Shown here piece by piece: positions 56,898 to 64,000 of a stretch of 64,000 nt of DNA. This stretch comes from a virus. Position numbers and translations under genes: made by a program. Under the pieces are notes generated by a model. It saw only the letters and a program-made list of their open reading frames with translations, made no database searches and was not told the DNA's origin. Where the stretch lies: positions 1 to 64,000 of IMG/VR virus record IMGVR_UViG_3300010399_000036; one strand, given 5' to 3'. Position 1 is the stretch's first letter; each line of letters starts with the position of its first letter.

Positions 56898-57136
56898 GGT
56901 TGCAGCCTTTCGTAGAGTGCGCGGGCGCGTTGACAGCGTTCGCCGTGGTTAACATCGTCACAACTACCACCGAACACCCCGAAACATAACCCTTTGGAGC
57001 CCGAGAGCACCTCACAGCCGAATGACTCCAGCACTTCACGGACTTCTGCAAGCGCGTTGTCAACTACGTCTGGTACGTCTTCGTCACCGTCCAACCCAAC
57101 CAGCCTTGCGATATGCTCTGCTATTTCACTTGCCAT
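56894..57136 (-). CDS. Hypothetical early protein
   Basis: 80 residues. Acidic helical N-terminal half (EIAEHIARLVGLDGDEDV) and four Cys in the second half (FGCEVLSGSKGLCFGVFGGSC, RC). One-nt stop-start contact with the upstream gene. No family recognised. Confidence 0.55.
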   Translation of the reverse strand: MASEIAEHIARLVGLDGDEDVPDVVDNALAEVREVLESFGCEVLSGSKGLCFGVFGGSCDDVNHGERCQRARALYERLQP

Positions 57137-57351
57137 CAGTTACCTTCCTCTTCCTGCGTCTCAAGACTCCGCTGCACTTCTCGTACAGACTTAAACAACT
57201 CAGGCGCGAATCCCTTGCGACTCCCGTTTGGAAAGTAAGCAAACCCGCCTTCCGTGATCTTAATCGCGCCAACTACCTTGCCATCAAGCTTAACTTTTAC
57301 TTGCCACGATCCGCGCCGACCTTTTACGTGTTCGTATTCAATCATCGTCAC
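57136..57351 (-). CDS. Hypothetical early protein
   Basis: 71 residues. Strand-rich core WQVKVKLDGKVVGAIKITE, then FAYFPNGSRKGFAPELFKSV and a helical end VQRSLETQE. The pattern recurs in phage early regions without known role. ATGA-type overlap upstream. Confidence 0.6.
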   Translation of the reverse strand: MTMIEYEHVKGRRGSWQVKVKLDGKVVGAIKITEGGFAYFPNGSRKGFAPELFKSVREVQRSLETQEEEGN

Positions 57352-57698
57352 TCCTCTTCCTGCGCTGCGGAGTCGCGGCGAATGGCGGCTGCAATTTCCG
57401 TGCAGGCTCTCCGATGAATGGTTGAGCCGATTCTCCGTCGGTATTCAGTATCCGCGATCTTCGCCGCCCGCTCCCGTTCCTCAGCCCGCACTTCCTCTTC
57501 CCGCTGGCGGAGCGCGTCAAGTAGAATGTCGCGCACCGGCAATCGACTGTAGCCGCCAAGATAGCGAGCATTGGTAACTTGCGCTGCCCCGTTGTGATGT
57601 TCCTGAATTAGAAGCAAGCGATCTGCCTTTTGCTTAGCACTGCCTGTAAACAACTGGTCCAAGATTGTGTTAACTGTTTCGTCAATCGTGCTGTTCAT
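57348..57698 (-). CDS. Hypothetical early protein with helical repeat-like end
   Basis: 116 residues. Helical throughout: ILLDALRQREEEVRAEERER, AAKIADTEYRRRIGSTIHRRACTEIAAAIRRD. The ERERAAKIAD...IAAAIR layout is common in short phage proteins. ATGA overlaps on both sides. Function unknown. Confidence 0.6.
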   Translation of the reverse strand: MNSTIDETVNTILDQLFTGSAKQKADRLLLIQEHHNGAAQVTNARYLGGYSRLPVRDILLDALRQREEEVRAEERERAAKIADTEYRRRIGSTIHRRACTEIAAAIRRDSAAQEEE

Positions 57699-58039
57699 TT
57701 GCTTTCTCCCAGTGCTGCTAGTGCGCGGCGCTTAATCTCCTGTCCGTGCGGCGAATCATCTAACTGCCAGTCGAAGCCCTGGATAAGTTGCAGCGCTTCT
57801 CTCAGCGCATCTCTTTCCGCTTCCAGTGCGCGAACCGTGTCGAAGGAATCTACGGCGGCTGAGATGGCGACCGTCAACCTCTTCACTTCGGGAAAATACG
57901 TGTCGTCTTCGTCGCAGTAGTGATTAGCGATCCGTTCTGCCGATTCACAGATAGCTTCATGTGCTTTATCCGAACGCCACGACGGCTCCAGTTCCCGCCT
58001 CTCTGTTGCTGCTGTGTCAGGTTTAGATTGGGTGGTCAT
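57695..58039 (-). CDS. Hypothetical early protein
   Basis: 114 residues. Helix with HEAICESAERIANHYCDEDDTYFPEVKRL is its main feature, followed by a coiled coil (VRALEAERDALREALQLI). No motif. ATGA overlaps on both sides. Confidence 0.55.
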   Translation of the reverse strand: MTTQSKPDTAATERRELEPSWRSDKAHEAICESAERIANHYCDEDDTYFPEVKRLTVAISAAVDSFDTVRALEAERDALREALQLIQGFDWQLDDSPHGQEIKRRALAALGESK

Positions 58040-58257
58040 AACTTGATGTCTCCGCGCTTTACTTCTTCACGAATAAGATTCGCCCCACTCACCGCTGATT
58101 CCACCGGACGCGGCCAGTCTCTAACGTCTTCTCTGGCCCATTTAATTGCCTGCTCGACCTCCCACGCAACGCGCTTTGTTAGGTTGTCAGTGTCAGGAGA
58201 GTTAATAAGCCTTCGGAGTGCCCGTAATTCCTTTTTAACTGTTGATTCAGCTTTCAT
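58036..58257 (-). CDS. Hypothetical early protein
   Basis: 73 residues, basic and helical (VKKELRALRRLINSPDTDN, then VAWEVEQAIKWAREDV). No family recognised. ATGA overlap downstream. Confidence 0.55.
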   Translation of the reverse strand: MKAESTVKKELRALRRLINSPDTDNLTKRVAWEVEQAIKWAREDVRDWPRPVESAVSGANLIREEVKRGDIKL

Positions 58258-58282
58258 CCTTTCCCCTCTGCTTCAGTGTGGA

Positions 58283-58486
58283 TCATTTGGCCGCGCCGTC
58301 TTTTAATCCCTGCGCATAGGCATTTCGCAGCTCGTCAGCAACCCATGACCAATCACGAATGAAACTATTATCCTCCGGTTCGCCGCCATCCCAGTGATCG
58401 CGCTCACCTGAATCGTCAACAATCACGAGACGATTGCGATAGTTGTAATCGTTTTCGATTGGTTCAACTTTAACGCTGTAGCTCAT
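58283..58486 (-). CDS. Hypothetical early protein
   Basis: 67 residues with AGGAG upstream. Strands VKVEPIENDYNYRNRLVIVDD, then a SGERDHWDGGEPEDNSFIRD loop and a helix. Pattern familiar from phage early genes; role unknown. Confidence 0.55.
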   Translation of the reverse strand: MSYSVKVEPIENDYNYRNRLVIVDDSGERDHWDGGEPEDNSFIRDWSWVADELRNAYAQGLKDGAAK

Positions 58487-58522
58487 CCTGCTTCTCCTCT
58501 GGTAGCAATAGCAGCGTCTGCG

Positions 58523-58837
58523 TCACGCTGCTTTCTTGAACGGATCGGGAACGTAAAGCCTGTCGGTCCAGTCCATCTTCTTGAAGTTGGCGCGACAAGT
58601 CTTGCAGTTGTGCCCGATGACCACGCGTTGCTCTGCGATGGCATCACTGCCCATCAACTTGTCGGCTACCTGATCGCCACAACGTCCGCAGTACACGTAA
58701 CCAAAACACATGGTTGCGATACGACTATGACCGATAAGGGCGCAGACGATCTTGTTTCGCTGCTCTTTATCCTGTGGCTTCGCCGCCCGCACTTGGGCCA
58801 ACAATGCAGACCGCGTTATCTTCACTTCGTCAGCCAT
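58523..58837 (-). CDS. Zinc-finger-like early protein
   Basis: 104 residues. Two Cys pairs, YCGRCGDQ and HNCKTCRANF, about 27 residues apart form a zinc ribbon; the N-terminal helix (TRSALLAQVRAAKPQDK) is basic. Possibly nucleic-acid binding. Confidence 0.6.
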   Translation of the reverse strand: MADEVKITRSALLAQVRAAKPQDKEQRNKIVCALIGHSRIATMCFGYVYCGRCGDQVADKLMGSDAIAEQRVVIGHNCKTCRANFKKMDWTDRLYVPDPFKKAA

Positions 58838-58858
58838 TGCCTTATGCCGCCGCCTTTC

Positions 58859-59098
58859 TCAACACCAATGTTTCTTTAACGGCGCTTCGTCTTGAATTGC
58901 TATTCCATCTTTGAACGTACAGCCATACAACACGTAAGCGCGATCACCCCACATCCGATATGCCTCACGCTTCGCCTTGCCGTCGCTTGGCGCATCAAAG
59001 GTTTCGTAAACTGCGGCGTCGTCTGTGTCGCCATTGGCAGCACGTGGATCAAAGACAATGTAGACTCGCTTGCCGTCAGGTTCTTTCGATCTCTTCAT
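58859..59098 (-). CDS. Hypothetical early protein
   Basis: 79 residues. VYIVFDPRAANGDTDDAAVYE and RAYVLYGCTFKDG suggest an alternating strand/turn fold. Start overlaps the HNH-like gene's stop by ATGA. No family recognised. Confidence 0.5.
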   Translation of the reverse strand: MKRSKEPDGKRVYIVFDPRAANGDTDDAAVYETFDAPSDGKAKREAYRMWGDRAYVLYGCTFKDGIAIQDEAPLKKHWC

Positions 59099-59460
59099 GC
59101 CGCTTCTCTTTCCTCTGGTAGTATCGGACCACCGGCCCGCCTGATCGCTTTTAATACCGCTTTCTCCATCTGATCGTGCGACATCTTTTCATCTAGAATT
59201 GTATGAACCGTCAGACAGGCCCAAGCGACCATATAAATGTCATTGCCGTGCATCAGTCTTCGCTTCTTCGAATGTGCGGGCGTTCGTGACTTGTCACAGT
59301 CATGCGGTATAAATCCAAACTCGCATTTCTTTCTGCCGGCCGCTTCCATGCGTGGTCTTAACCAGGCCCATACATCACGCCATTGCTTTGTGCGTGGGCC
59401 AACCTTGTTCATTGGCTTGCGGCCTACTTTGAAGGTGCTGTTGTGGCGGTATTCGTTCAT
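59095..59460 (-). CDS. HNH-like nuclease
   Basis: 121 residues from the ATG at 59460; a longer frame to 59565 overlays the upstream gene. The order C-x7-C (KKCEFGFIPHDC), RTPAHSKKRRL, a long IYMVAWACLTVHTIL segment and a C-terminal helix follows the beta-beta-alpha HNH layout (AH...N/D...C...H). Likely a small homing or recombination nuclease of early phage regions. The family call rests on motif spacing. Confidence 0.6.
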   Translation of the reverse strand: MNEYRHNSTFKVGRKPMNKVGPRTKQWRDVWAWLRPRMEAAGRKKCEFGFIPHDCDKSRTPAHSKKRRLMHGNDIYMVAWACLTVHTILDEKMSHDQMEKAVLKAIRRAGGPILPEEREAA

Positions 59461-59461
59461 G

Positions 59462-59899
59462 TTACTTCTGCACAAATCCGTCGCAGTTCTCCAGCCACAC
59501 CGGATCGAAGTTCCAAGGCCAGTTGAACCAACCGCGTCGTATCCCCGTAGGGTTGCCGCGCACATTCAACTTCTCAGCCTTCTGGCTGATCATCGGCGGG
59601 ACGCGCCCGACAGACGCGAATGTCGCCATTATGTTGCCGAACGGATCATCATTCGCGCCGACGACCGGATGCGCACAGAAACTATGAGCACTGCCCGGCA
59701 CTTCACGCCGAAACTTGCAGCCGTAGCAGTTTGGTTTCTTCGTTTCCCCTGCTCCGCTTATTGGTGTTTCAACTTCTGTCTCTGGTTTCATGCCGTCTAA
59801 AGGCGATCCTCCTTTTGTGTTAAGTGGCCGTCTCTCCGGCCCGTCACGCCTAACATGTTTACCCGTTGGCTCAGCGGCGTTCCCGATACCGCGAGTCAA
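59462..59899 (-). CDS. Phage zinc-motif protein of a recurrent family
   Basis: 145 residues from TTG at 59899 (TTGA overlap); an ATG at 59790 would give 109 residues and contains all conserved parts. The pattern NCYGCKFRREVPGSAHSFCAH, NPTGIRRGWFNWPWNFDPVW, LENCDGF is one I recognise from many phage and metagenomic genomes. Metal binding likely; function unknown. Confidence 0.65.
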   Translation of the reverse strand: MTRGIGNAAEPTGKHVRRDGPERRPLNTKGGSPLDGMKPETEVETPISGAGETKKPNCYGCKFRREVPGSAHSFCAHPVVGANDDPFGNIMATFASVGRVPPMISQKAEKLNVRGNPTGIRRGWFNWPWNFDPVWLENCDGFVQK

Positions 59900-60090
59900 T
59901 AATGCGCCGAAATCAAAGCGACCATCTCACGCGCCTTCGTCTCAGAGTTTTCCTGCCCGATGATTGAATCCTTCGGATCAAGAATTCCTTTGCATTGAAC
60001 GTAAGTGATAAACCCGCGATGGTCTGCCACTATGTAATAAGTCTTCCGCTTGGCGTCTTTGTCTTTTCCGCAAAGTGTGCATATGTTCAT
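59896..60090 (-). CDS. Small zinc-motif protein
   Basis: 64 residues. CTLCGKDKDAKRKTYYI and a lone Cys near residue 33, then a helical end. Overlaps both neighbours by 4 nt. Function unknown. Confidence 0.55.
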   Translation of the reverse strand: MNICTLCGKDKDAKRKTYYIVADHRGFITYVQCKGILDPKDSIIGQENSETKAREMVALISAHY

Positions 60091-60135
60091 GGTTTCAATC
60101 CTCCACTATCTAATGTGATAACAGAGGCCGTTTGT

Positions 60136-60342
60136 TCACTCTGATTCGAGCGGCGTATAACAGTCAGGTGGCAATCCGGCGCACTTACACTTACTTGCCT
60201 GATTACACGCGCCATCGCATCCGTGATAGCCCTCATGGTGCCCGCAGGGGCACATCTTTGGCCCGTTCTTGTAGGCCCAGGTCGGACAGTATGGGGAACT
60301 ATCAGTTGGTCCGGGATTGCTGTCGCTAACAGGTCCGGGCAT
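60136..60342 (-). CDS. 68-residue Cys-rich protein
   Basis: From the ATG at 60342 with TGGAGG 8 nt upstream; a frame to 60378 overlays the previous gene. Nine Cys in a short span (KMCPCGHHEGYHGCDGAC, KCKCAG) with several His suggest two metal sites. Function unknown. Confidence 0.55.
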   Translation of the reverse strand: MPGPVSDSNPGPTDSSPYCPTWAYKNGPKMCPCGHHEGYHGCDGACNQASKCKCAGLPPDCYTPLESE

Positions 60343-60343
60343 C

Positions 60344-60529
60344 TCAATACCTCCAGTACTTTTGAAATGAAGCGTCAATAATTTTCCAGTCCACCTTTTT
60401 GCTGCCCTTCCGCATCACCTTGAGAAAATCCGCAGCGGCATCAACCGAAGCGAACGACATGGACTCGTTAACTCTAATACCCCTCAGCACGCCGCTTATG
60501 AACTGTTTTGTGAAATAAAGTGTGGTCAT
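60344..60529 (-). CDS. Hypothetical early protein
   Basis: 61 residues. FTKQFISGVLRGIRVNE, ASVDAAADFLKVMRKG and an aromatic end (FQKYWRY). The K-x-F-x-S-G-x-L-x-G start recurs in phage early genes. No known function. Confidence 0.55.
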   Translation of the reverse strand: MTTLYFTKQFISGVLRGIRVNESMSFASVDAAADFLKVMRKGSKKVDWKIIDASFQKYWRY

Positions 60530-60571
60530 CTTGCCCTCCTGCTGCTTAGTGTGATTCAGGAAGCGATTTGT

Positions 60572-60805
60572 TCACTTGCTTTCCAGAACGATTCGTGTTC
60601 GCGCCCTCTCTTCGTATTCCAGCGTCTTCCCGCTTTCAAGCCAGTCTGCTGCTGCTCTTAAATCAGCGATCGCAATGTCTTTAGTTGAAAAGCAGATCAG
60701 GTACTCCGATTCGAATCCAGTTAACCCGATCTCTACTTCACGGAAATGCTGGTCAGTGATAGCGGCTGAGATTTCGTTAAAGGCTGTGTTACTAAGAATC
60801 GCCAT
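60572..60805 (-). CDS. Hypothetical early protein
   Basis: 77 residues. Strands and helices alternate (FREVEIGLTGFESEYLICF, then IADLRAAADWLESGKTLEY). No family recognised. Overlaps the upstream gene by 14 nt. Confidence 0.5.
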   Translation of the reverse strand: MAILSNTAFNEISAAITDQHFREVEIGLTGFESEYLICFSTKDIAIADLRAAADWLESGKTLEYEERARTRIVLESK

Positions 60806-61169
60806 GAAGCCTCCCCGCTGATATTTCTTCGTCGGCCGTGATTACGTCTGGCCATTCGCGATGATCGTCGCCAGTTATCTTTTCCAGTTCTTGATCGACC
60901 AGCTCCTGGATCTCGTCATAACTGCGACAGCGAATGTATAGGTGCCACGTCCACCAGAGACGGTTACGCACGGTGCTCCACACGTCTGAAATTAGTTGAC
61001 GCAAAACGTAGCGGAGAATGCCGCCGTAACCGCCCAACGCTCGAAACATCACTGAGAAGCACATGTAAGTGACGAGGAAGGGCGGCATGATGTCGGCGTG
61101 CTCAAAACAATCCCGAGCAGCCTTACAGCGCTCCTTGTACAGCGTTTCATCCGGTGGTTTAATCAACAT
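60792..61169 (-). CDS. Hypothetical early protein with hydrophobic centre
   Basis: 125 residues. Hydrophobic helix-like region (MPPFLVTYMCFSVMFRALGG) and an aromatic, basic stretch (RNRLWWTWHLYIRCRSYDE), then an acidic C-terminus. It may be peripherally or integrally membrane-associated. No family recognised. Confidence 0.5.
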   Translation of the reverse strand: MLIKPPDETLYKERCKAARDCFEHADIMPPFLVTYMCFSVMFRALGGYGGILRYVLRQLISDVWSTVRNRLWWTWHLYIRCRSYDEIQELVDQELEKITGDDHREWPDVITADEEISAGRLHGDS

Positions 61170-61219
61170 CCCATTGCTATCAATTCCCTCCTACTACTAA
61201 GGGCGCAGAAAGTGATCGA

Positions 61220-61408
61220 TTACCGCCATACCTCTGAGACATTTTCTGCGTCCTGTTCCATCTCACTCGGCGCCAGCTTGCTAATGTTCTCTTCTGTATC
61301 CGTAATTGTTCCTGCCGTTGCCGCTTCGGGACATTGAAAGCGCCCTTGTGCGCAAGGCTCCGTTAGGCACTTATCGCAAACTGTTACTATCTTTTGTGAT
61401 GGAAACAT
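61220..61408 (-). CDS. Small Cys-rich protein
   Basis: 62 residues with TAGGAGAAATCAA before the ATG. VCDKCLTEPCAQGRFQCPEA gives a Cys4 pattern; the rest is acidic and polar. Function unknown. Confidence 0.55.
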   Translation of the reverse strand: MFPSQKIVTVCDKCLTEPCAQGRFQCPEAATAGTITDTEENISKLAPSEMEQDAENVSEVWR

Positions 61409-61418
61409 TTGATTTCTC

Positions 61419-61871
61419 CTACTCCAGCACCTTGCCTGTTTCGATTATTCTGTCGAGATAAGCAACCGCAATGCGGGCCTGTTCCTTAAGTTGTGTGATT
61501 TCAGGCAGAGTCTTGGAAGCGGACCAGTCTGAGGCATAAGGTTCGGGCCACGCTCTTACGTCGGTTTCTGCGCCATCGTCCCAATCGGGATTACCCGAAA
61601 ACAAAATGTCCGCCTCGTCAACGGTTAGGTTGAGCGCCTCGGCTGCAAGAAAAGGAATGTCGAGGTTTGATATATACCGCTGCCGCTGGAGGGTCAGCAG
61701 CGGCACCCGATCCGACAGAACGCAGGCCCAACCCGCGATACAGGCGGCAGTCCCACACGGCGCTTCTTCTTCGCGTCGCCCGTAGGTTTCCTGATCGTAC
61801 GCTTCCGGGGTGGCCGCGATCTTCTCCCGAATCTTCTTGAACAATTCGATATTCAATCTTTCTTTGCTCAT
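61419..61871 (-). CDS. Phage protein with CGTAACIAGWA motif
   Basis: 150 residues. EEAPCGTAACIAGWACVLS followed by LAAEALNLTVDEADILFSGN and a W/P-rich segment is a conserved early-region family I recognise by the C-G-T-A-A-C-I-A-G-W motif. Function unknown. ATGA overlap with the upstream gene. Confidence 0.65.
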   Translation of the reverse strand: MSKERLNIELFKKIREKIAATPEAYDQETYGRREEEAPCGTAACIAGWACVLSDRVPLLTLQRQRYISNLDIPFLAAEALNLTVDEADILFSGNPDWDDGAETDVRAWPEPYASDWSASKTLPEITQLKEQARIAVAYLDRIIETGKVLE

Positions 61872-62293
61872 GCCGCTGATTCCTCTCTATCAATTTCACA
61901 TTCAACTAAACTGCGAATTCCAGGATGCTCTGCTCTGAATTGAACCGCTGAATGGTGATTGCATTGACACCAGAGATAGTTGCAATCTTCGCAGCCTCCG
62001 TTTGTGCATTCATCGGAGATCGCGCTACCTACTGGAATGCAATCGACTACCTGAAACTCCCTTTCGTCATACGGCCAGCCTCTTGATGGAACATTACTAA
62101 GCGCAAGAGATACCGCTTCATCTCTTGATGGAGCACAAAGTTTGAATTCGTGACGTATGCGCTTAGATCCGAATATCCCAAGATTCTGCTTGAGCGTTAC
62201 CTTGATGCTGAATTCAAACCAGGGAGCTTGGCGGATTCGAGTGTCTGAGTGATCGAACTTGGCGTACGGTAACTTTGTTTCTTGATTGATCAT
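61868..62293 (-). CDS. Hypothetical protein with C-terminal zinc cluster
   Basis: 141 residues. Strand-rich N-terminal half (WFEFSIKVTLKQNLG, RHEFKLCAPSRDEAVSLAL), then DECTNGGCEDCNYLWCQCNHHS, a dense Cys/His cluster. Start overlaps the preceding small gene as ATGA. Function unknown. Confidence 0.6.
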   Translation of the reverse strand: MINQETKLPYAKFDHSDTRIRQAPWFEFSIKVTLKQNLGIFGSKRIRHEFKLCAPSRDEAVSLALSNVPSRGWPYDEREFQVVDCIPVGSAISDECTNGGCEDCNYLWCQCNHHSAVQFRAEHPGIRSLVECEIDREESAA

Positions 62294-62385
62294 GACTTAC
62301 CTCTAATAGCCGACGCGGATTCTGTGTGTAGCTTGGTGATCTGCTTTGCGAATTCATCTCCCGCCGTGGCCTCGTACTTCAACAC
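62290..62385 (-). CDS. 31-residue peptide
   Basis: GTG at 62385 immediately after the upstream TAG, TGA at 62290-62292 overlapping the next ATG. The short product is helical (GDEFAKQITKLHTESASA). Exact junctions on both sides support translation; it may serve as a coupling element. Confidence 0.4.
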   Translation of the reverse strand: MLKYEATAGDEFAKQITKLHTESASAIRGKS

Positions 62386-62535
62386 CTAACTCCCCGGGCA
62401 ACCCGGTTTGCGAAAGAATAAATACGCTTCCCAGTCGCCGATGCGATAGTGAGACAACAGCCCACGAACCTCATTCATCAAGCCATTGAGATCGTGATCG
62501 AACATTGCCATTGCTTGCTCTTTGCTGACCGTCAT
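62386..62535 (-). CDS. 49-residue hypothetical protein
   Basis: ATG at 62535, TAG at 62386-62388. Helical with AMAMFDHDLNGLMNEVRG and RIGDWEAYLFFRKPG. Upstream purine-rich stretch (GGGAATGAG). No family recognised. Confidence 0.5.
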   Translation of the reverse strand: MTVSKEQAMAMFDHDLNGLMNEVRGLLSHYRIGDWEAYLFFRKPGCPGS

Positions 62536-62562
62536 CACTCATTCCCTTCCTGTGGTGAAAAA

Positions 62563-62976
62563 CTAAATGTCAGTTCGCCCTACGTCCTCCAGAGCGGCCT
62601 TGCATTCCGCTTTGAGATCAAACAGGTCCCGGTCAGCGGGTATCTTGGCTTGACGTAGCGCCGCGAAGACGCAAACCGGACAACCATCTGCTTGCTTGCG
62701 CAGCACTGGCATAGCTTCCGTGAGCGCCGTGTACAGTGGCGACGGCTTGCCGTGCCACATCTCATCATTTGTGCGCGTGTCTGGCATGTTCGGATCGGGC
62801 AATAACGCTATCAACCGCTCAAGTGGCGTGTGGCGCGTTTCCAAGACCTCGCACATGCGACAGACGCGTCCGGGGTTATTCGTGCAGTGCTCCTCATGCT
62901 CCCTCATTGCCGCAGCGTGACAATTCGCCTTCTTGCAGAAATCGCAGTAGTAGCGCCAGACCCTCCGCTTTCTCAT
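62563..62976 (-). CDS. C2H2/Cys-type zinc-finger early protein
   Basis: 137 residues. YYCDFCKKANCHAAAMREHEEHC has the C-x2-C-x12-H-x4-C form of a zinc finger, followed by RVCRMC. The middle (LPDPNMPDTRTNDEMW) and the second Cys pair CPVC lead to a helical end. The opening motif is common among phage early proteins. DNA binding is plausible. Confidence 0.65.
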   Translation of the reverse strand: MRKRRVWRYYCDFCKKANCHAAAMREHEEHCTNNPGRVCRMCEVLETRHTPLERLIALLPDPNMPDTRTNDEMWHGKPSPLYTALTEAMPVLRKQADGCPVCVFAALRQAKIPADRDLFDLKAECKAALEDVGRTDI

Positions 62977-63101
62977 TGCTTTTCCGCTTTTCGATTACGC
63001 CTTATTTGTTGCCTGCATGCGTGCGATTCATCGCGTCTAATCCACGCAAAGCAATCAGCACATTGGACTTTCGTTTCCGGGACTTTCTCTTCTTCGCTCA
63101 T
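62973..63101 (-). CDS. 42-residue zinc-motif peptide
   Basis: ATG at 63101, TGA at 62973-62975 overlapping the next ATG as ATGA. VQCADCFAWIRRDESHACRQ has a C-x2-C ... H-x2-C pattern; the end is basic. Reliable stop-start overlap. Confidence 0.6.
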   Translation of the reverse strand: MSEEEKVPETKVQCADCFAWIRRDESHACRQQIRRNRKAEKQ

Positions 63102-63121
63102 TGTTTTGTTGTGTGCGGCAC

Positions 63122-63322
63122 TCATAACGGCATGTCTCTTTCGTTGATTCGCTCAATCAGCCGTAGCAGACCCGAGCAGACGTCGAGTACATCATCGAAA
63201 GTTCCGAAGTCACGTGCGGCGGCAATCTCCAACTCCAGCATAGCTATTGAACCAGCAATGCTCTCCGCGTCGTTCGGCGGGACAACGCTAACGCCACCGT
63301 CATCAATTGGTTCGTATCGCAT
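63122..63322 (-). CDS. Hypothetical early protein
   Basis: 66 residues. Acidic, helical (ESIAGSIAMLELEIAAARDF, then VLDVCSGLLRLIERINERD). No family recognised. It starts 3 nt after the preceding stop. Confidence 0.55.
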   Translation of the reverse strand: MRYEPIDDGGVSVVPPNDAESIAGSIAMLELEIAAARDFGTFDDVLDVCSGLLRLIERINERDMPL

Positions 63323-63325
63323 CGT

Positions 63326-63637
63326 TCAGATCCTCTCTGCATCGGGCGCTTCAAAGAATCCGTACACACATCGCGCAGCCGTGCGCTGAACGCCGCCCTC
63401 GGTGTAGATCGTCCACCACTGAGGATCGCCGGTGTCGTGGATTGCTCGTGCGGACGACTTGCCGCGCTTACGAGTTCCCGTGCGTTCCGATTGCGCCAAC
63501 GCATTGATCGCGTCATAAACTTCTTGATACGGCTTGCCAGTGGCGATAGCGATAGATCGCACCACGCAATCGCCTGCCTGGCCCTTGTAACCAGCGGCGG
63601 CACGTCCGCCATCGTCTCTTTGGAATTCCATTTTCAT
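63326..63637 (-). CDS. Phage protein with GDCVVR motif, papain-like fold possible
   Basis: 103 residues. FQRDDGGRAAAGYKGQAGDC-VVRSIAIATGKPYQEVYDAINALA is a strongly recurrent phage motif; the Cys at the start of a helix resembles the active-site helix of C39-like peptidases. Usually listed as hypothetical; the His partner is not certain here. ATGA overlap upstream. Confidence 0.65.
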   Translation of the reverse strand: MKMEFQRDDGGRAAAGYKGQAGDCVVRSIAIATGKPYQEVYDAINALAQSERTGTRKRGKSSARAIHDTGDPQWWTIYTEGGVQRTAARCVYGFFEAPDAERI

Positions 63638-63777
63638 ATCTTCACCGCCTGTACCACGCTAATCTTGTCAGCCGTCTTAGAAAACGACTCCGCAATAACT
63701 GGAATAATCGCGTTCTTGAACACCATCAGCACCACGATCAAGATCAAAGCTATAGCTATTAGTTCAAAACGTTTCAT
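63634..63777 (-). CDS. 47-residue membrane protein
   Basis: ATG at 63777, TGA at 63634-63636, ATGA overlaps on both sides. N-terminal membrane helix (FELIAIALILIVVLMVF) and an amphipathic end. Function unknown. Confidence 0.55.
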   Translation of the reverse strand: MKRFELIAIALILIVVLMVFKNAIIPVIAESFSKTADKISVVQAVKI

Positions 63778-64000
63778 GAGTCTTTATTCTCCGTGTCGGG
63801 ATTCGCCTTCGCTCCGCAGAACGGGCAGAAGGTGACAACGATTGTCGGCGGCTTCTTTCCGCGAATCTTCTTATCGGAATCTTTCCAGTGTGTACCGATG
63901 CTCAAAGTCACTGCCGTCAAGCTGAGGTTCTCGCCAAGCAGGAAGGATGTATCAAGCGCGAAGTTCTGCTCCGCAAGCTTCTCATCGATGCGTGTTATGC
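63774..64000 (-). CDS. Zinc-motif early protein, 5' end outside the window
   Basis: Leftward frame open from the right edge to TGA at 63774-63776. Visible part: a strand-rich segment (LGENLSLTAVTLSIGTHWK), KKPPTIVVTFCPFCGAKAN, and an acidic end. The single CPFCG pair near the C-terminus is typical of small phage early proteins. At least 75 residues long. It shows the leftward operon continues past 64000. Confidence 0.6.
   Translation of the reverse strand, partial: ITRIDEKLAEQNFALDTSFLLGENLSLTAVTLSIGTHWKDSDKKIRGKKPPTIVVTFCPFCGAKANPDTENKDS

Overview
The window looks like most of the genome of a temperate, siphovirus-type tailed phage (or an excised or permuted prophage). The evidence is terminase subunits, an HK97-type portal, prohead protease and major capsid protein, head-tail connectors, a tail-tube protein, a tail chaperone pair with an apparent +1 frameshift, a 1395-residue tape measure and no contractile sheath. 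It also carries a tyrosine integrase, an excisionase-like protein and a 47-nt copy of the 3' half of a tRNA-Lys(CTT) gene. That fragment has phage-like genes on both sides, so it reads as attP (or as a junction between adjacent prophages) rather than a functional tRNA. TAA, TAG and TGA all serve as stops, so the genetic code is standard. The host cannot be read from the sequence. Pro-Thr linkers, a KR-type Tat-like lipoprotein signal and OB-fold lipoproteins would fit an environmental host such as Acidobacteriota, but this is a guess.

Layout. (1) 1-1.7 kb, + strand: small zinc-ribbon and DUF genes and an excisionase-like gene, meeting the leftward integrase at 1.7-2.8 kb; attP core at 2971-3017. 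(2) 3.1-10.3 kb, +: GIY-YIG protein, cytosine methyltransferase, SAM methyltransferase, a Phd-like orphan antitoxin, a broken HNH-like gene, RusA-like resolvase and a broken LAGLIDADG-like gene. (3) 10.3-18.3 kb, +: membrane, exported and coiled-coil proteins that include lysis candidates, then a beta-propeller/Ig protein. (4) 18.4-24.7 kb: two giant tail or adhesin proteins built on 22-residue HxH repeats. (5) 24.7-37 kb: terminase, portal, an RNA-rich gap at 29.6-30.0 kb, protease, capsid, connectors, tail tube. (6) 37-42 kb: tail chaperones and tape measure. (7) 42-46.5 kb: an accessory island of leftward lipoprotein and membrane genes, a winged-helix gene and an XRE repressor divergent from a promoter/operator. 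(8) 46.6-51.5 kb: tail hub with beta-propeller and FN3, fibre and LamG-type lectin. (9) 51.6-64 kb, - strand: about 40 tightly overlapping small early-type genes, many with CxxC zinc motifs.

Signals that cut across the modules: several genes have a -10 hexamer only 6-7 nt before the start codon (leaderless transcripts); terminator-like hairpins lie directly in front of start codons at module borders, two of them apparently copies of each other; three genes carry a single lesion (one in-frame TAA, two one-base frame changes). No DNA polymerase, helicase, primase or clear endolysin was recognised; these may lie outside the window or be too divergent to see.
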